Of a stretch of 64,000 bases of DNA, positions 51,740-60,548 are shown one piece after another. The notes beneath the pieces were generated by a model. It worked only from the letters and a program-made list of their open reading frames with translations, ran no database searches and was not told the origin of the DNA. Positions within the stretch are counted from its first letter, which is position 1; each line of letters begins with the position of its first letter. The position numbers and the translations under genes were made by a program. The stretch comes from Herbiconiux sp. Its GTDB lineage: Bacteria; Actinomycetota; Actinomycetes; Actinomycetales; Microbacteriaceae. The stretch lies in the NCBI RefSeq assembly GCF_023264895.1, contig NZ_JAHFUY010000022.1, positions 18,053 to 82,052 on the forward strand. Direction: 5' to 3'.

Positions 51740-53008
51740 ATGCGCACGATCGACGACCATCGAGCCGAGATCACCGCGCTCCTCGCGCCGCTCCGGGCGT
51801 CGCTCGGCACTGAATCGCTGCCGGTCTCCGGGGAGTCGCTCGCCGCCGATCCCGCGCGCTGCCTCCGCCGCGTGCTCGCCCACGACCTCGTGTCGCCCTC
51901 GAGCCTCCCGGCGTTCGACAACTCCCAGATGGACGGCTACGCCGTGCGCGCCGCCGACCTCGCCGCCGCCACCGCCGACTCCCCGGTGTCGCTGCCCGTC
52001 GCCTCCCGCGTCGCCGCCGGCGACGTCTTCGGAACCCACACGCCCGGAACGGCGACCCCCATCATGACGGGCGCGGGCCTTCCCGACGGCGCGGATGCGG
52101 TGGTGCAGATCGAGAAGGCCGTGCCACCCGTCTTCCCCGACACCTCGAGCAGCAGCCGCGTCGCGTTCGTCGAGCCGGTCGCCGCCGGCACGTTCGTGCG
52201 CTCCGCGGGCAGCGACGTGCGCGAGGGCGAGGTGCTGCTGGCCGCGGGCACGGTGCTCGGGCCCGCACAGTTCGGGGTGGTCGCCGGCACGGGGGCCGTG
52301 CAGGTCGAGGTGCGCCGGCGCATCCGGGTGCTGCTCGTGTCGACGGGTCACGAGATCCGGGATGCGGGCACCGTGCTCGCGCCCGGGCAGATCTTCGATG
52401 CCAACACGGTGTCGCTCACGGCGGCGCTGCTCGGCGCCGGATGCGAGGTGGTGGCGCGGCCGTGCCGGTCGGACGACGCGGACGACCTGCTCGACGTCAT
52501 TTGGAACGAGGCCGACGTCGACCTCCTCGTGACGGTCGGCGGTGTGAGCGCGGGGGCGCGGGAGGTCGTGCGCGATGCGCTCGGGCCGCTCGGTGTGGAG
52601 TTCATGAAGGTCGCGATGCAGCCGGGTGGCCCGCAGGGGTTCGGCCGCATCGAGGTGGGTGTCGAAGGCGCAGCCACGCTGCCCGTCGTGTGCCTGCCCG
52701 GGAACCCGGTGAGCGCGCTCGTGTCGTTCGAGGCGTTCCTCCGCCCGGCGCTCCTCGAGACGCTCGGCGCGGAGCCGCTCCGCGAGACACGTCGCGCCCC
52801 CTCCGCCGAGGCGTTCGACTCGCCGCCGAACCACCACCAGCTGCGCCGAGGCGTGCTCGACCCCGACGGCCGCCTGCGCCTGCGCGGCGGCCCCTCGAGC
52901 CACCTGCTCCACTCCTACGCCGAATCCACCGTGCTCGTGCACGTTCCCGTCGGCATCACCCGCGTCGCCGAGGGCGACGAACTCGACTTCTGGAGGATCG
53001 ATGGCTGA
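51740..53008 (+). CDS. moeA: Molybdopterin molybdenumtransferase MoeA
   Basis: Protein of 422 residues that inserts molybdate into adenylylated molybdopterin. Motifs: LPAFDNSQMDGYAVRAADL (58-76), IMTGAGLPDGADAVV, the MoCF domain VSTGHEI and TVGGVSAG, and LPGNPVSALVSFEAF, then a C-terminal domain. A weak -10 (CAGACT, 51728-51733) ends six bases before the ATG. First gene of moeA-moaC-mog-moaE; overlaps moaC by eight bases. Confidence 0.95.
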   Translation: MRTIDDHRAEITALLAPLRASLGTESLPVSGESLAADPARCLRRVLAHDLVSPSSLPAFDNSQMDGYAVRAADLAAATADSPVSLPVASRVAAGDVFGTHTPGTATPIMTGAGLPDGADAVVQIEKAVPPVFPDTSSSSRVAFVEPVAAGTFVRSAGSDVREGEVLLAAGTVLGPAQFGVVAGTGAVQVEVRRRIRVLLVSTGHEIRDAGTVLAPGQIFDANTVSLTAALLGAGCEVVARPCRSDDADDLLDVIWNEADVDLLVTVGGVSAGAREVVRDALGPLGVEFMKVAMQPGGPQGFGRIEVGVEGAATLPVVCLPGNPVSALVSFEAFLRPALLETLGAEPLRETRRAPSAEAFDSPPNHHQLRRGVLDPDGRLRLRGGPSSHLLHSYAESTVLVHVPVGITRVAEGDELDFWRIDG

Positions 53009-53480
53009 CGGCCGCGAGCTCACCCACGTCACCGCCGACGGATCGGCCCACATGGTCGACGTCACCGACAAGGCGGTGACCCGCCGCGTCGCCTCCGCTC
53101 AAGCCGTGCTGCACACGCGCGACGACGTGATCGCACTGCTCGTGGCCGGCGAGCTCCCCAAGGGCGAGCCGCTCGCGGTCGCGCGCGTCGCCGGGATCAT
53201 GGCGGCGAAGCAGACCTCGGCGCTCATCCCGCTCTGCCATCCGCTGCCGATCAGCGGGGTGACGGTGGAGTTCACAGTCGGCGAGTCGAGCGTGCGGATC
53301 GTCACGACCGTCAAGACCACGGGCGTCACCGGCGTCGAGATGGAGGCGCTGACGGCGGCCTCGGTGAGTGCGCTCACGCTCTACGACATGATCAAGGCGG
53401 TGGATCGGGGGGCGCGGATCACCGACATCGAGGTGCTGTCGAAGTCGGGCGGCGCGAGCGGCGACTGGAGCCGGGCGTGA
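53001..53480 (+). CDS. moaC: Cyclic pyranopterin monophosphate synthase MoaC
   Basis: 159-residue hexameric enzyme that converts the MoaA product to cPMP. Motifs: HMVDVTDKAVTRRVA (17-31), LIPLCHPLPISGV (75-87), TTGVTGVEMEALTAAS and LYDMIKAVDRG. Overlaps moeA by eight bases and mog by four. Confidence 0.97.
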   Translation: MADGRELTHVTADGSAHMVDVTDKAVTRRVASAQAVLHTRDDVIALLVAGELPKGEPLAVARVAGIMAAKQTSALIPLCHPLPISGVTVEFTVGESSVRIVTTVKTTGVTGVEMEALTAASVSALTLYDMIKAVDRGARITDIEVLSKSGGASGDWSRA

Positions 53481-53989
53481 CGGGCGGGGCGGCGGGTCCG
53501 GCCCGCGAGGCTCGCGAGGCTCGCGTCATCGTGGCGTCGAACCGCGCGGCGGCGGGGGTGTACTCCGACACGACGGGGCCGGTCATCCGGGACTGGTTCG
53601 AGGCGCGGGGGTGGGCGGCCGAAGTCGAGGTGGTCCCGGATGGCGAGCCGGTGGGCGCTGCGCTCCGCGCTGCCGTCGCGTCGGGTGCCGCCGCGATCGT
53701 GACGACGGGAGGCACGGGCGCCTCCCCCACCGACCGCACGCCCGAACAGACGCGGGCGGTGCTCGACTTCGAGCTGCCGGGGGTGGCGGAGGAGATCCGG
53801 CGCGTGGGGCGGGAGCACATCCCGCTCGCGGTGCTCTCGCGCGGGCTCGCGGGGGTGGCGGGCCGCAGTCTCGTGCTCAACCTGCCCGGGTCGACCGGTG
53901 GTGTGAAAGACGGGCTCGCGGTGCTCGACGGGCTGCTCGAGCACCTCGTGGATCAGATCGGTGGAGGTGACCATGTCCGGGTCGACTGA
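53477..53989 (+). CDS. mog: Molybdopterin adenylyltransferase (MogA/MoaB)
   Basis: MoCF-fold protein of 170 residues that adenylates molybdopterin before MoeA acts. VIVASNRAAAGVYSDTTGP (18-36), TTGGTGASPTDRTPE (75-89) and LPGSTGGVKDGLAVL are the binding loops. GTG start within a GTGA overlap; moaE begins inside its 3' end. Confidence 0.94.
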   Translation: MTGGAAGPAREAREARVIVASNRAAAGVYSDTTGPVIRDWFEARGWAAEVEVVPDGEPVGAALRAAVASGAAAIVTTGGTGASPTDRTPEQTRAVLDFELPGVAEEIRRVGREHIPLAVLSRGLAGVAGRSLVLNLPGSTGGVKDGLAVLDGLLEHLVDQIGGGDHVRVD

Positions 53990-54425
53990 GGGCTCGGCGG
54001 CCGGGGCGGTGCGGTTCGCGACCGTGAGCTCCGAGCCGATCGGCGTGGAGCAGTGCATCGAGGCCGTCTCGCGCGACCACGCGGGCGCCGTGGTGAGCTT
54101 CGCCGGGGTCGTGCGCGACCACGACGAGGGGAAGGGTGTGACGGCGCTGTCGTACACCGGGCATCCGTCGGCGCAGGACGCCATCGAGGAGGCGGCGCGG
54201 CGGATCGCGGCGGCGCATCCGGAGACCGTGGTGGCGGTCGCGCACCGGGTGGGCGACCTCGTGGTGGGCGACATCGCGCTCGCCTGCGCGGTGTCGAGCG
54301 CGCATCGGCAGGAGGCCTTCGCGGCGTGCTCCGAACTGGTCGACCTGGTGAAGCAGACGGTGCCGATCTGGAAGGAGCAGCTGTTCGACGACGGCAGCTC
54401 GGAGTGGGTCGCGGCGCTCGGCTGA
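53973..54425 (+). CDS. moaE: Molybdopterin synthase catalytic subunit MoaE
   Basis: Large subunit of molybdopterin synthase, 150 residues. GAVVSFAGVVRDHDEG (binding loop), LSYTGHPSA, HRVGDLVVGDIA, and the C-terminal WKEQ motif (PIWKEQLF) whose Lys takes part in catalysis. The ATG with GGAGG five bases before it is preferred over a GTG four codons earlier. Overlaps mog by 17 bases. Confidence 0.95.
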   Translation: MSGSTEGSAAGAVRFATVSSEPIGVEQCIEAVSRDHAGAVVSFAGVVRDHDEGKGVTALSYTGHPSAQDAIEEAARRIAAAHPETVVAVAHRVGDLVVGDIALACAVSSAHRQEAFAACSELVDLVKQTVPIWKEQLFDDGSSEWVAALG

Positions 54426-54546
54426 GATCCTCTCCTCCACAATCCGAAGCGGTGGCCTTCCTACCCCCAAAACGGGTCGACGTTACATCTCAGACACATT
54501 GCTGAGGTCTACTGATACTGCAACTCGACCTCGAACGGAGATCGTC

Positions 54547-55377
54547 GTGGATCTGAACACCATCACCGCCATCCATCCGGCGCGTCACCGCGACGACCTG
54601 GCCGCTCTCGGCGCGGCCACGGCGCCGCTCGCCGGCGGCTCGTGGCTCTTCTCGGAGCCGCAGAACCACCTCACCTCCCTGGTCGACCTCATGGCCTTCC
54701 GGTGGCCCTCGCTCACAGTGCTGGGCGACGACGCCGAGGTCGCCGCCGACGCGGGCGCGCTCGAGGTGGCGTCGACGTGCACGCTCGCAGAGCTCGCGGC
54801 GATGCCGGACGAGCACGGCTGGGCCGCGCATCCGCTGTTCCGTCAGTGCTGCACGGCTCTGCTCGGCTCGTTCAAGGTGTGGAACGTGGCCACCGTGGGA
54901 GGCAACATCTGCGCCGCGCTGCCCGCGGGGCCCATGACCTCGCTCTTCTCCGGGCTCGACGCCGAGGCGCTCATCTGGCGGGCCGACGGCAGCGACGAGC
55001 GCCTGCCGGTGGCGCGGTTCGTCACGGGCGACGGCGCGACGGTGCTCCGCGAGGGCGATGTGCTGCGGTCGCTGATCGTGCCGCGGGCCTCGCTCGAGGC
55101 GCGGACGGCGTACCGCAAGATCGCCCTGTCGCCGCTCGGCCGCTCGGGCGCCGTGATCATAGGGCGGCTCGATCGCGACGGCTCGTTCACGCTCACCGTC
55201 TCGGGGGCCACGCTGCACCCCGAGCAGCTCCGCTACGACTCGGTGCCGAGCGCCGAGGTGCTGACGCACGACGTGGAGGCCATCGAGACGTGGTTCACCG
55301 ATCCGCACGGAGCCGCCGACTGGCGGCGGGCCGTCTCGGCACTGCTCGCGATCGAGATCCTGGAGGAGCTCCGATGA
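54547..55377 (+). CDS. Xanthine dehydrogenase family FAD-binding subunit
   Basis: Medium (FAD) subunit of 276 residues of a molybdenum hydroxylase. PCMH-type FAD domain: [13 protein letters not shown] (28-40, Gly-rich loop), the second FAD motif [15 protein letters not shown], and a C-terminal CO-dehydrogenase-flavoprotein domain ([15 protein letters not shown]). GTG start with GGAG six bases upstream. The gene follows the molybdopterin cluster by 121 bases and overlaps the large subunit gene by four bases. Confidence 0.9.
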   Translation: MDLNTITAIHPARHRDDLAALGAATAPLAGGSWLFSEPQNHLTSLVDLMAFRWPSLTVLGDDAEVAADAGALEVASTCTLAELAAMPDEHGWAAHPLFRQCCTALLGSFKVWNVATVGGNICAALPAGPMTSLFSGLDAEALIWRADGSDERLPVARFVTGDGATVLREGDVLRSLIVPRASLEARTAYRKIALSPLGRSGAVIIGRLDRDGSFTLTVSGATLHPEQLRYDSVPSAEVLTHDVEAIETWFTDPHGAADWRRAVSALLAIEILEELR

Positions 55378-58220
55378 GGTTCATCATGAACGGCGAACAG
55401 CTCGAGGCCGAGCCCGCCCCCGGCCAGTGCCTGCGCACCTTCATCCGCGACCAGGGCAACTTCGAGGTCAAGAAGGGCTGCGACGCGGGCGACTGCGGCG
55501 CGTGCTCCGTGATCGTCGACGGCATGGCCGTGCACTCGTGCGTGTTCCCGGCGTACCGGGCCGAGGATGCGGTGGTCACGACGGTCGCCGGGCTCGGCGA
55601 GCCGGGCGACCTCAGCGCGGTGCAGTCGAGCTTCGTGGAGAACGCCGGATTCCAGTGCGGGTTCTGCACGGCGGGCATGGTGGTGACGGCGTCGACGCTG
55701 AAGCCCGATCAGCTCGATGACCTGCCGCGACTCATGAAGGGCAACCTCTGCCGGTGCACGGGGTACCGGGCCATCGAGACGTCGATCCGGCGAGGGGTCT
55801 GCGCGTCGGCCGGCGGGGGCGGATGCGCGAACCTGTGCGGGTCGGCGCCTCATGCGACTGCGACGGCGACGACGGGTGTCGTGGAGCCCGGGTTGGATCC
55901 TTCTGAGCAGAGTGCTGCAGCGCCGGACGTGGTGGAGCCGCTGGAGGCGCCCGCCAGCGTCGCGGCACCCAAGTCGGTGGGCCGCTCGGTCGGCGCGCCG
56001 GCCGGTCCGCGGATCGTGAGCGGGCGGGAGCCCTACACGCTCGACGTGGCCGTGCCGGGAGTCACGCACCTCAAGCTCCTGCAGAGCCCGCACGCGCACG
56101 CGCGGATCGTCGCGATGCGCACCGAGGCCGCGGCGGCACTCCCCGGCGTGCACGCGGTGCTCACCGCCGTCGACTCCCCCGAGCACCTCTACTCCACGGG
56201 GCGGCACCAGTTCCGCACCGATGATCCGGACGACACGCGGCTGTTCGACACCGTCGTGAGGTTCCGCGGCCAGCGCATCGCAGCCGTCGTGGCCGACTCG
56301 ATCGCGATCGCCGAGGCCGCCTGCCGTCTGATCGAGGTCGAGTACGAGCTGCTTCCCGCCGTCTTCGACCCCGAGGAGGCCCGCTCCCCCGGAGCTCCCC
56401 TCCTGCACGGCGACAAGTCGGTCGCCGAGTCGCGCATCGCCGAGCCCGAGCGCAACGTCGTCGCCTCGGTGCACTCCGAGATCGGCTCGGTCGCCGAGGG
56501 CTTCGCCGCGGCCGACGCGACGGTCAGCGGCACGTATCAGACGCACCGGGTCTCGCACGCCTCGCTCGAGACGCACGGCTCGGTGGGCTGGCTCGACGAG
56601 GCGGGCCGCCTCGTCATCCGCACGAGCTCGCAGGTGCCCTTCCTCGTGCGCGACGAGATCGCCCACATCTTCGACCTCGATCCGGCCGCTGTACGCGTGT
56701 TCACGGCGCGCGTGGGCGGAGGCTTCGGCGGCAAGCAGGAGATCCTCACCGAGGACCTCGTGGCCCTCGCGGTGCTCACCACCGGGCGGCCCGTGCAGTT
56801 CGAGTTCACCCGGGTCGACCAGTTCACGCTCGCTCCGTGCCGTCATCCCATGCGCGTGGCGGTGGAGGTCGGAGCGACTCGCGACGGCCGGCTCACGGCC
56901 CTCGCGGTCGACGTGCTGAGCGACACGGGTGCCTACGGCAACCACGGGCCGGGCGTCATGTTCCACAGCGTGGGCGAGACCGTGAGCCTCTACAACGCAC
57001 CGAACAAGAAGATCGACGCGGAGGTCGTGTACACGAACAACATCCCCTCGGGTGCGTTCCGGGGCTACGGGCTCGGGCAGGTCGTGTTCGGCATCGAGCA
57101 GGCGCTCGACGAGCTGGCGCGCGAGCTCGGCATCGATCCGTTCGAGTTCCGCCGCATCAACACCGTGAAGCCCGGAGACCCACTCGTGGCCGCTCACGTG
57201 GAGGGCGACGACCTCGTCTACGGCAGCTACGGGCTCGACCAGTGCCTCGACCTCATGGAGCAGGCGCTGCAGCGCGGCAACGGCGTGCCGGAGCCGGTGG
57301 GCCCGGAGTGGACCGTCGGCACGGGCATGGCGTCGACCATGATCGCCACGATGCCTCCGCGCGGTCACTTCTCGGAGGTGAGCATCACGCTCGAGGCCGA
57401 CGGCGGCTACCTGGCCGGGGTCGGCACCTCGGAATTCGGCAACGGCACCACCACGGTGCACACCCAGATCGCCTCGAGCGTGCTGGGCACGACTCCGGAT
57501 CGCATCCGCATCCGGCAGTCGGACACGGATGCCGCGGTGTTCGACACGGGCGCGTTCGGGTCAGCGGGCACCGTCGTGGCGGGCAAGGCGCTGCACGCGG
57601 CGGCCGAGGCGCTGAAGGGCACGATCCTCCGCACGGCCTCGGAGCTCGCCGGCGAGTGGAGCCAGGGGCACCTCGAGGCCGACGGCGTGCGCATCGGCGA
57701 CACGCTGGTGCCGCTCGTCGAGATCGCAGCGGCCGCCGGAGGTTCGATCACGGAGTCGGGCAGTGAGGACGGATCGAAGCGGTCGCTCGCGTTCAACGTG
57801 CACGGCTTCCGCGTGGGGGTGAACCGCTCGACGGGCGAGGTGCGCATCCTGCAGTCGGTGCATGCGGCGGATGCGGGCTTCGTGCTCAATCCGGAGCAGC
57901 TCCGCGGCCAGGTGGAGGGCGGGGTGGCGCAGGCCATCGGATCGGCGCTGTACGAGGAGATGCTGCTCGATGAGGGCCTCGTGAAGACGCAGGTCTTCCG
58001 CAGCTACCACCTGCCGCAGATGGTCGACGTGCCCGAGACCGAGGTGCTCTTCGCCGAGACCGACGACACGGTGGGGCCCTACGGCGCCAAGTCGATGAGC
58101 GAGGCCCCCTACAACCCGGTGGCGGCGGCCCTCGCCAACGCTGTCCGCGATGCGACCGGTGTGCGCCCCCACGAGCTGCCCATCTCCCGCGACCGCGTGT
58201 GGAGAATGCTCCGCGCCTGA
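55374..58220 (+). CDS. Molybdenum hydroxylase, fused [2Fe-2S] and molybdopterin subunits (xanthine dehydrogenase type)
   Basis: Fusion protein of 948 residues. N-terminal plant-type cluster ligands C36/C41/C44/C56, then the alpha-helical [2Fe-2S] domain with C95/C98 and C126/C128 (CGFC...CRC). A Pro/Ala/Val linker (about 150-210) joins the molybdopterin domain, with GGGFGGKQE, the AFRGYG motif whose Arg binds purine substrates in xanthine dehydrogenase, GSAGTV and the catalytic Glu in [10 protein letters not shown]. Separate small and large subunits are the commoner actinobacterial arrangement; here they are one chain with the FAD subunit separate. Purine context favours xanthine or hypoxanthine as substrate. 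Confidence 0.9.
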   Translation: MRFIMNGEQLEAEPAPGQCLRTFIRDQGNFEVKKGCDAGDCGACSVIVDGMAVHSCVFPAYRAEDAVVTTVAGLGEPGDLSAVQSSFVENAGFQCGFCTAGMVVTASTLKPDQLDDLPRLMKGNLCRCTGYRAIETSIRRGVCASAGGGGCANLCGSAPHATATATTGVVEPGLDPSEQSAAAPDVVEPLEAPASVAAPKSVGRSVGAPAGPRIVSGREPYTLDVAVPGVTHLKLLQSPHAHARIVAMRTEAAAALPGVHAVLTAVDSPEHLYSTGRHQFRTDDPDDTRLFDTVVRFRGQRIAAVVADSIAIAEAACRLIEVEYELLPAVFDPEEARSPGAPLLHGDKSVAESRIAEPERNVVASVHSEIGSVAEGFAAADATVSGTYQTHRVSHASLETHGSVGWLDEAGRLVIRTSSQVPFLVRDEIAHIFDLDPAAVRVFTARVGGGFGGKQEILTEDLVALAVLTTGRPVQFEFTRVDQFTLAPCRHPMRVAVEVGATRDGRLTALAVDVLSDTGAYGNHGPGVMFHSVGETVSLYNAPNKKIDAEVVYTNNIPSGAFRGYGLGQVVFGIEQALDELARELGIDPFEFRRINTVKPGDPLVAAHVEGDDLVYGSYGLDQCLDLMEQALQRGNGVPEPVGPEWTVGTGMASTMIATMPPRGHFSEVSITLEADGGYLAGVGTSEFGNGTTTVHTQIASSVLGTTPDRIRIRQSDTDAAVFDTGAFGSAGTVVAGKALHAAAEALKGTILRTASELAGEWSQGHLEADGVRIGDTLVPLVEIAAAAGGSITESGSEDGSKRSLAFNVHGFRVGVNRSTGEVRILQSVHAADAGFVLNPEQLRGQVEGGVAQAIGSALYEEMLLDEGLVKTQVFRSYHLPQMVDVPETEVLFAETDDTVGPYGAKSMSEAPYNPVAAALANAVRDATGVRPHELPISRDRVWRMLRA

Positions 58221-58265
58221 GCCACCGCCGCCGCCCCGCGCCGACTCAGCGCAGGTGTGGAACCG

Positions 58266-58304
58266 ACACGTCGCGCCGCTCGTGCACTCAACGCGGTGGG
58301 CGCG
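58266..58304. repeat. Probable decayed relative of hairpin element 2
   Basis: ACACGTCGCGCC (58266-58277) and CGGTGGGCGCG (58294-58304) are both exact words of element 2 (20706-20717, 20738-20748), with 28 instead of 32 bases between starts. Outer stem pairing is lost. Lies at the convergent end of the hydroxylase and lysR genes, partly inside the lysR 3' end. Confidence 0.5.
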
Positions 58305-59451
58305 GCGGGCGGAGGGGCCGTAGCGCAGAGCGGGCGGCAGCGGCGACGGTGGAGGCGACGAGGTCGAGGGTGGCGGTGCGGAGCTGCCACTGCTGCCAGT
58401 AGAGCGGCACGTCGAGGTGAGCACCCGGGTCGAGCTCCACGAGGTCGAGACCCGCGCTCTGCGCTTCCGGCACCATGCCCCAGCCGTAGCCCGCCGCCAC
58501 CGCCCGCACGAAGTCGGCCGAGGCCGGCACGAAATGCCGTGGCGGCTCCGCGCGCGATTCGCCACCACCGCCCACCCCGGCTGCCCGTTGTGCGGTCGAC
58601 GACTCGTGGGCCCGCGGCTCACCCGCTCGCGCCCGGCCCACCCGTGGTGGCGTCGGGGTGGACTCGTCGGCCCGCGGCTCTCCCGTTCGCGCCCGGCCCA
58701 CCCCTGGTGGCGTCGGGGTGGACTCGCCCACCCCTGGCCCGTCCGCCCGCGAGCCGTCGTCGGCGGCGGCCGCGCGGCGGCGCAGGTAGTCGTGCTGGAG
58801 CTCGTCGCGGTGGTCGAAGACCACCACCGGCGCCGAGCGCAGCGACGTCACCGACGCGCGGCCGGCACCGCGCTCAAACTCCGGGAACCAGCGCTCCACG
58901 AACCCCCGCGACGCCACCGGCGCGTACCGCATCACACCGAGCCCCACCGAGGTGCACCCCTGCACCGGCTCAGCCACCGCCGACACCGCCGCCATCACGG
59001 TGCCGTCCCGGAGCAGAGCCGTGGTATGACTCTCGTCCTCACGGTGGAAGTCGAAGTCGACCGACCCCGCCAGCTCGGCGAGCGCCGGCAGCAGCCATGT
59101 CGCCAGCGAGTCCGCGTTCACCGCGAGCGGCACCCGGATGCGTGGAGCCGCCCCCGCAGCATCCGGCCCCCCTTCGACCGCGGCACCGACGGGATCACCG
59201 CCGAGCTCGCGGGCGACGTCGTCGGTGAGCACCGCGAGCTGCCGGGCCAACCGCAGGAGCACCCGTCCGGATTCCGTGGCCGTGGTGGGCTTCGACCGCG
59301 TCAGCAGCACCCGCCCGACCGAGTTCTCCAGGGCCCGGATGCGCTGGCTCACCGCCGAGGGCGTGATGCGCAGCCGCCTGGCCGCGGCCTCGAAGGTGCC
59401 CTCGCTCACGGCGGCATCGAGGGCGGCGAGTTGGGACGGATCCAGTTGCAT
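58288..59451 (-). CDS. lysG: LysR regulator of the ArgP/LysG type, with a repeat insertion
   Basis: Activator of the divergent lysine exporter gene, 387 residues where LysG/ArgP is about 300. Helix-turn-helix GTFEAAARRLRITPSAVSQRIRALE (18-42), and effector domain with the ArgP-type start (LAVNADSLATWLLPAL). At about 235-305 the domain is interrupted by a Pro/Arg/Glu-rich segment made of 20-residue repeats (ESTPTPPGVGRARTGEPRAD type), after which the domain resumes with FVPASADFVRAVAAGYGWGMVPE. TAGCTT ends six bases before the ATG. Confidence 0.88.
   Translation of the reverse strand: MQLDPSQLAALDAAVSEGTFEAAARRLRITPSAVSQRIRALENSVGRVLLTRSKPTTATESGRVLLRLARQLAVLTDDVARELGGDPVGAAVEGGPDAAGAAPRIRVPLAVNADSLATWLLPALAELAGSVDFDFHREDESHTTALLRDGTVMAAVSAVAEPVQGCTSVGLGVMRYAPVASRGFVERWFPEFERGAGRASVTSLRSAPVVVFDHRDELQHDYLRRRAAAADDGSRADGPGVGESTPTPPGVGRARTGEPRADESTPTPPRVGRARAGEPRAHESSTAQRAAGVGGGGESRAEPPRHFVPASADFVRAVAAGYGWGMVPEAQSAGLDLVELDPGAHLDVPLYWQQWQLRTATLDLVASTVAAAARSALRPLRPPRPPR
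58601..58720. repeat. Two 60-bp tandem repeats inside lysG
   Basis: Units 58601-58660 and 58661-58720 differ at only a few positions (shared cores CCCGCGGCTC and GGTGGCGTCGGGGTG); a third partial unit starts at 58721. Multiple of three, so the reading frame is kept. Confidence 0.9.
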
Positions 59452-59457
59452 GAAGCA

Positions 59458-59463
59458 AAGCTA
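59458..59463 (-). promoter_or_regulatory. -10 hexamer of lysG
   Basis: TAGCTT, minus strand, six bases before the ATG at 59451. Candidate leaderless promoter facing the lysE promoter 45 bases away. Confidence 0.45.
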
Positions 59464-59508
59464 ATGCATCCGAAGAAACATTAGCTGGACTGGTTGAGCT
59501 GCCATGCC

Positions 59509-59514
59509 TAACGT
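59509..59514 (+). promoter_or_regulatory. -10 hexamer of lysE
   Basis: TAACGT, six bases before the GTG at 59521. The 57 bases between lysG and this point would hold the regulator site; CATTAGCTGG and CTAATGCATC are AT-rich there. Confidence 0.45.
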
Positions 59515-59520
59515 CGAAGG

Positions 59521-60405
59521 GTGCTCGCATCCCTCGCCCCGCTCGATCCGCTCGCCGCTCTCGCCGGCCTCGGCTTCGGGCTGTCGCTCATCATCGCCAT
59601 CGGCGCCCAGAACGCCTTCGTGCTGCGGCAGGGCCTGCTCCGACAGCACGTGCTGGCCGTCGTCGCCGTCTGCGCGATCTCGGACGTCGTGCTGATCGGC
59701 CTCGGCGTGAGCGGCATCGGCGTGCTGGTCGAGCGCCTGCCGGCCCTGCTCGTCGCCGCCCGCATCGGCGGCGCCGTCTTCCTCGTCGTCTACGGCCTCC
59801 TCGCCGCCCGCCGCGCCCTGCGCCCGGGCGCTGCGCTCACACCCGACCTCACTGCTCCTGACCTCGCTGCTCCCGACCTCACTGCCCCTGACCTCGGTGC
59901 CCCCGACCTCGCTGCCCCCGACCTCGCTGCCCCCGGGACCTCCGCCCCCGGCATTACCGTCCCCGCCCCCACCACGTCGCGTGAGGTCGTGGCCCCCGCC
60001 GAGGCCGCGGCCGGAGACCCCGGCGACATCGGCACCGGCGGCGCCCCGACCGGAAGCCCATCCACCACCACGAGCACCGTGGCACCCACCGGTCGCCGCA
60101 CCTCGCGGGCCACCGGCGGCCTCCTCGCCGCGATCCTCACCGCGCTCGCCCTCACCTGGCTCAACCCGCACGTCTACCTCGACACCGTCGTGCTCCTCGG
60201 CTCGATCGCCAGCACGCATGGCGACTCCCGGTGGATCTTCGGCGCCGGAGCCGCCCTCGGCAGCATCATCTGGTTCACCGCCCTCGGCTACGGCGCCCGC
60301 CTCCTCCGCCCCGTCTTCGCGAAGCCGGTGGCCTGGCGCGTGCTCGACGGCATCATCGCCGTCATGATGATCGCGATCGCGGCCTCGCTCCTGCTCGGCC
60401 TCTGA
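59521..60405 (+). CDS. lysE: LysE family L-lysine/L-arginine exporter with a repeat loop
   Basis: Exporter of 294 residues, about 60-90 longer than the usual 200-235. Helix 1 with GFGLSLIIAIGAQNAFVLRQGL (18-39), the LysE signature, helices 2-3, then a hydrophilic loop of about 95 residues (about 103-197) containing TAPDL/AAPDL pentapeptides followed by Pro/Thr/Gly-rich sequence, then WLNPHVYLDTVVLLG (the second conserved motif) and two more helices. GTG start six bases after TAACGT. Divergent from lysG, as in corynebacteria. Confidence 0.93.
   Translation: MLASLAPLDPLAALAGLGFGLSLIIAIGAQNAFVLRQGLLRQHVLAVVAVCAISDVVLIGLGVSGIGVLVERLPALLVAARIGGAVFLVVYGLLAARRALRPGAALTPDLTAPDLAAPDLTAPDLGAPDLAAPDLAAPGTSAPGITVPAPTTSREVVAPAEAAAGDPGDIGTGGAPTGSPSTTTSTVAPTGRRTSRATGGLLAAILTALALTWLNPHVYLDTVVLLGSIASTHGDSRWIFGAGAALGSIIWFTALGYGARLLRPVFAKPVAWRVLDGIIAVMMIAIAASLLLGL
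59851..59934. repeat. 15-bp tandem repeats inside lysE
   Basis: Five full units of the type GCTGCCCCCGACCTC (59851, 59866, 59881, 59896, 59911) and a partial sixth, encoding [TAG]-APDL pentapeptides in the loop between helices 3 and 4. Confidence 0.9.
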
Positions 60406-60548
60406 CGCGGTGGCCCGATCGCCGGGTCGCATCGCCGGGTCGCATCGAATGGCTGCGTCCCGCGTGCCCGCATCTCCGACCCGAGCCGACGCCCGCCCCC
60501 TTGCCCGGCCCGATCACAGGCGCCCATCGGCACACGACAGCGATCCGC

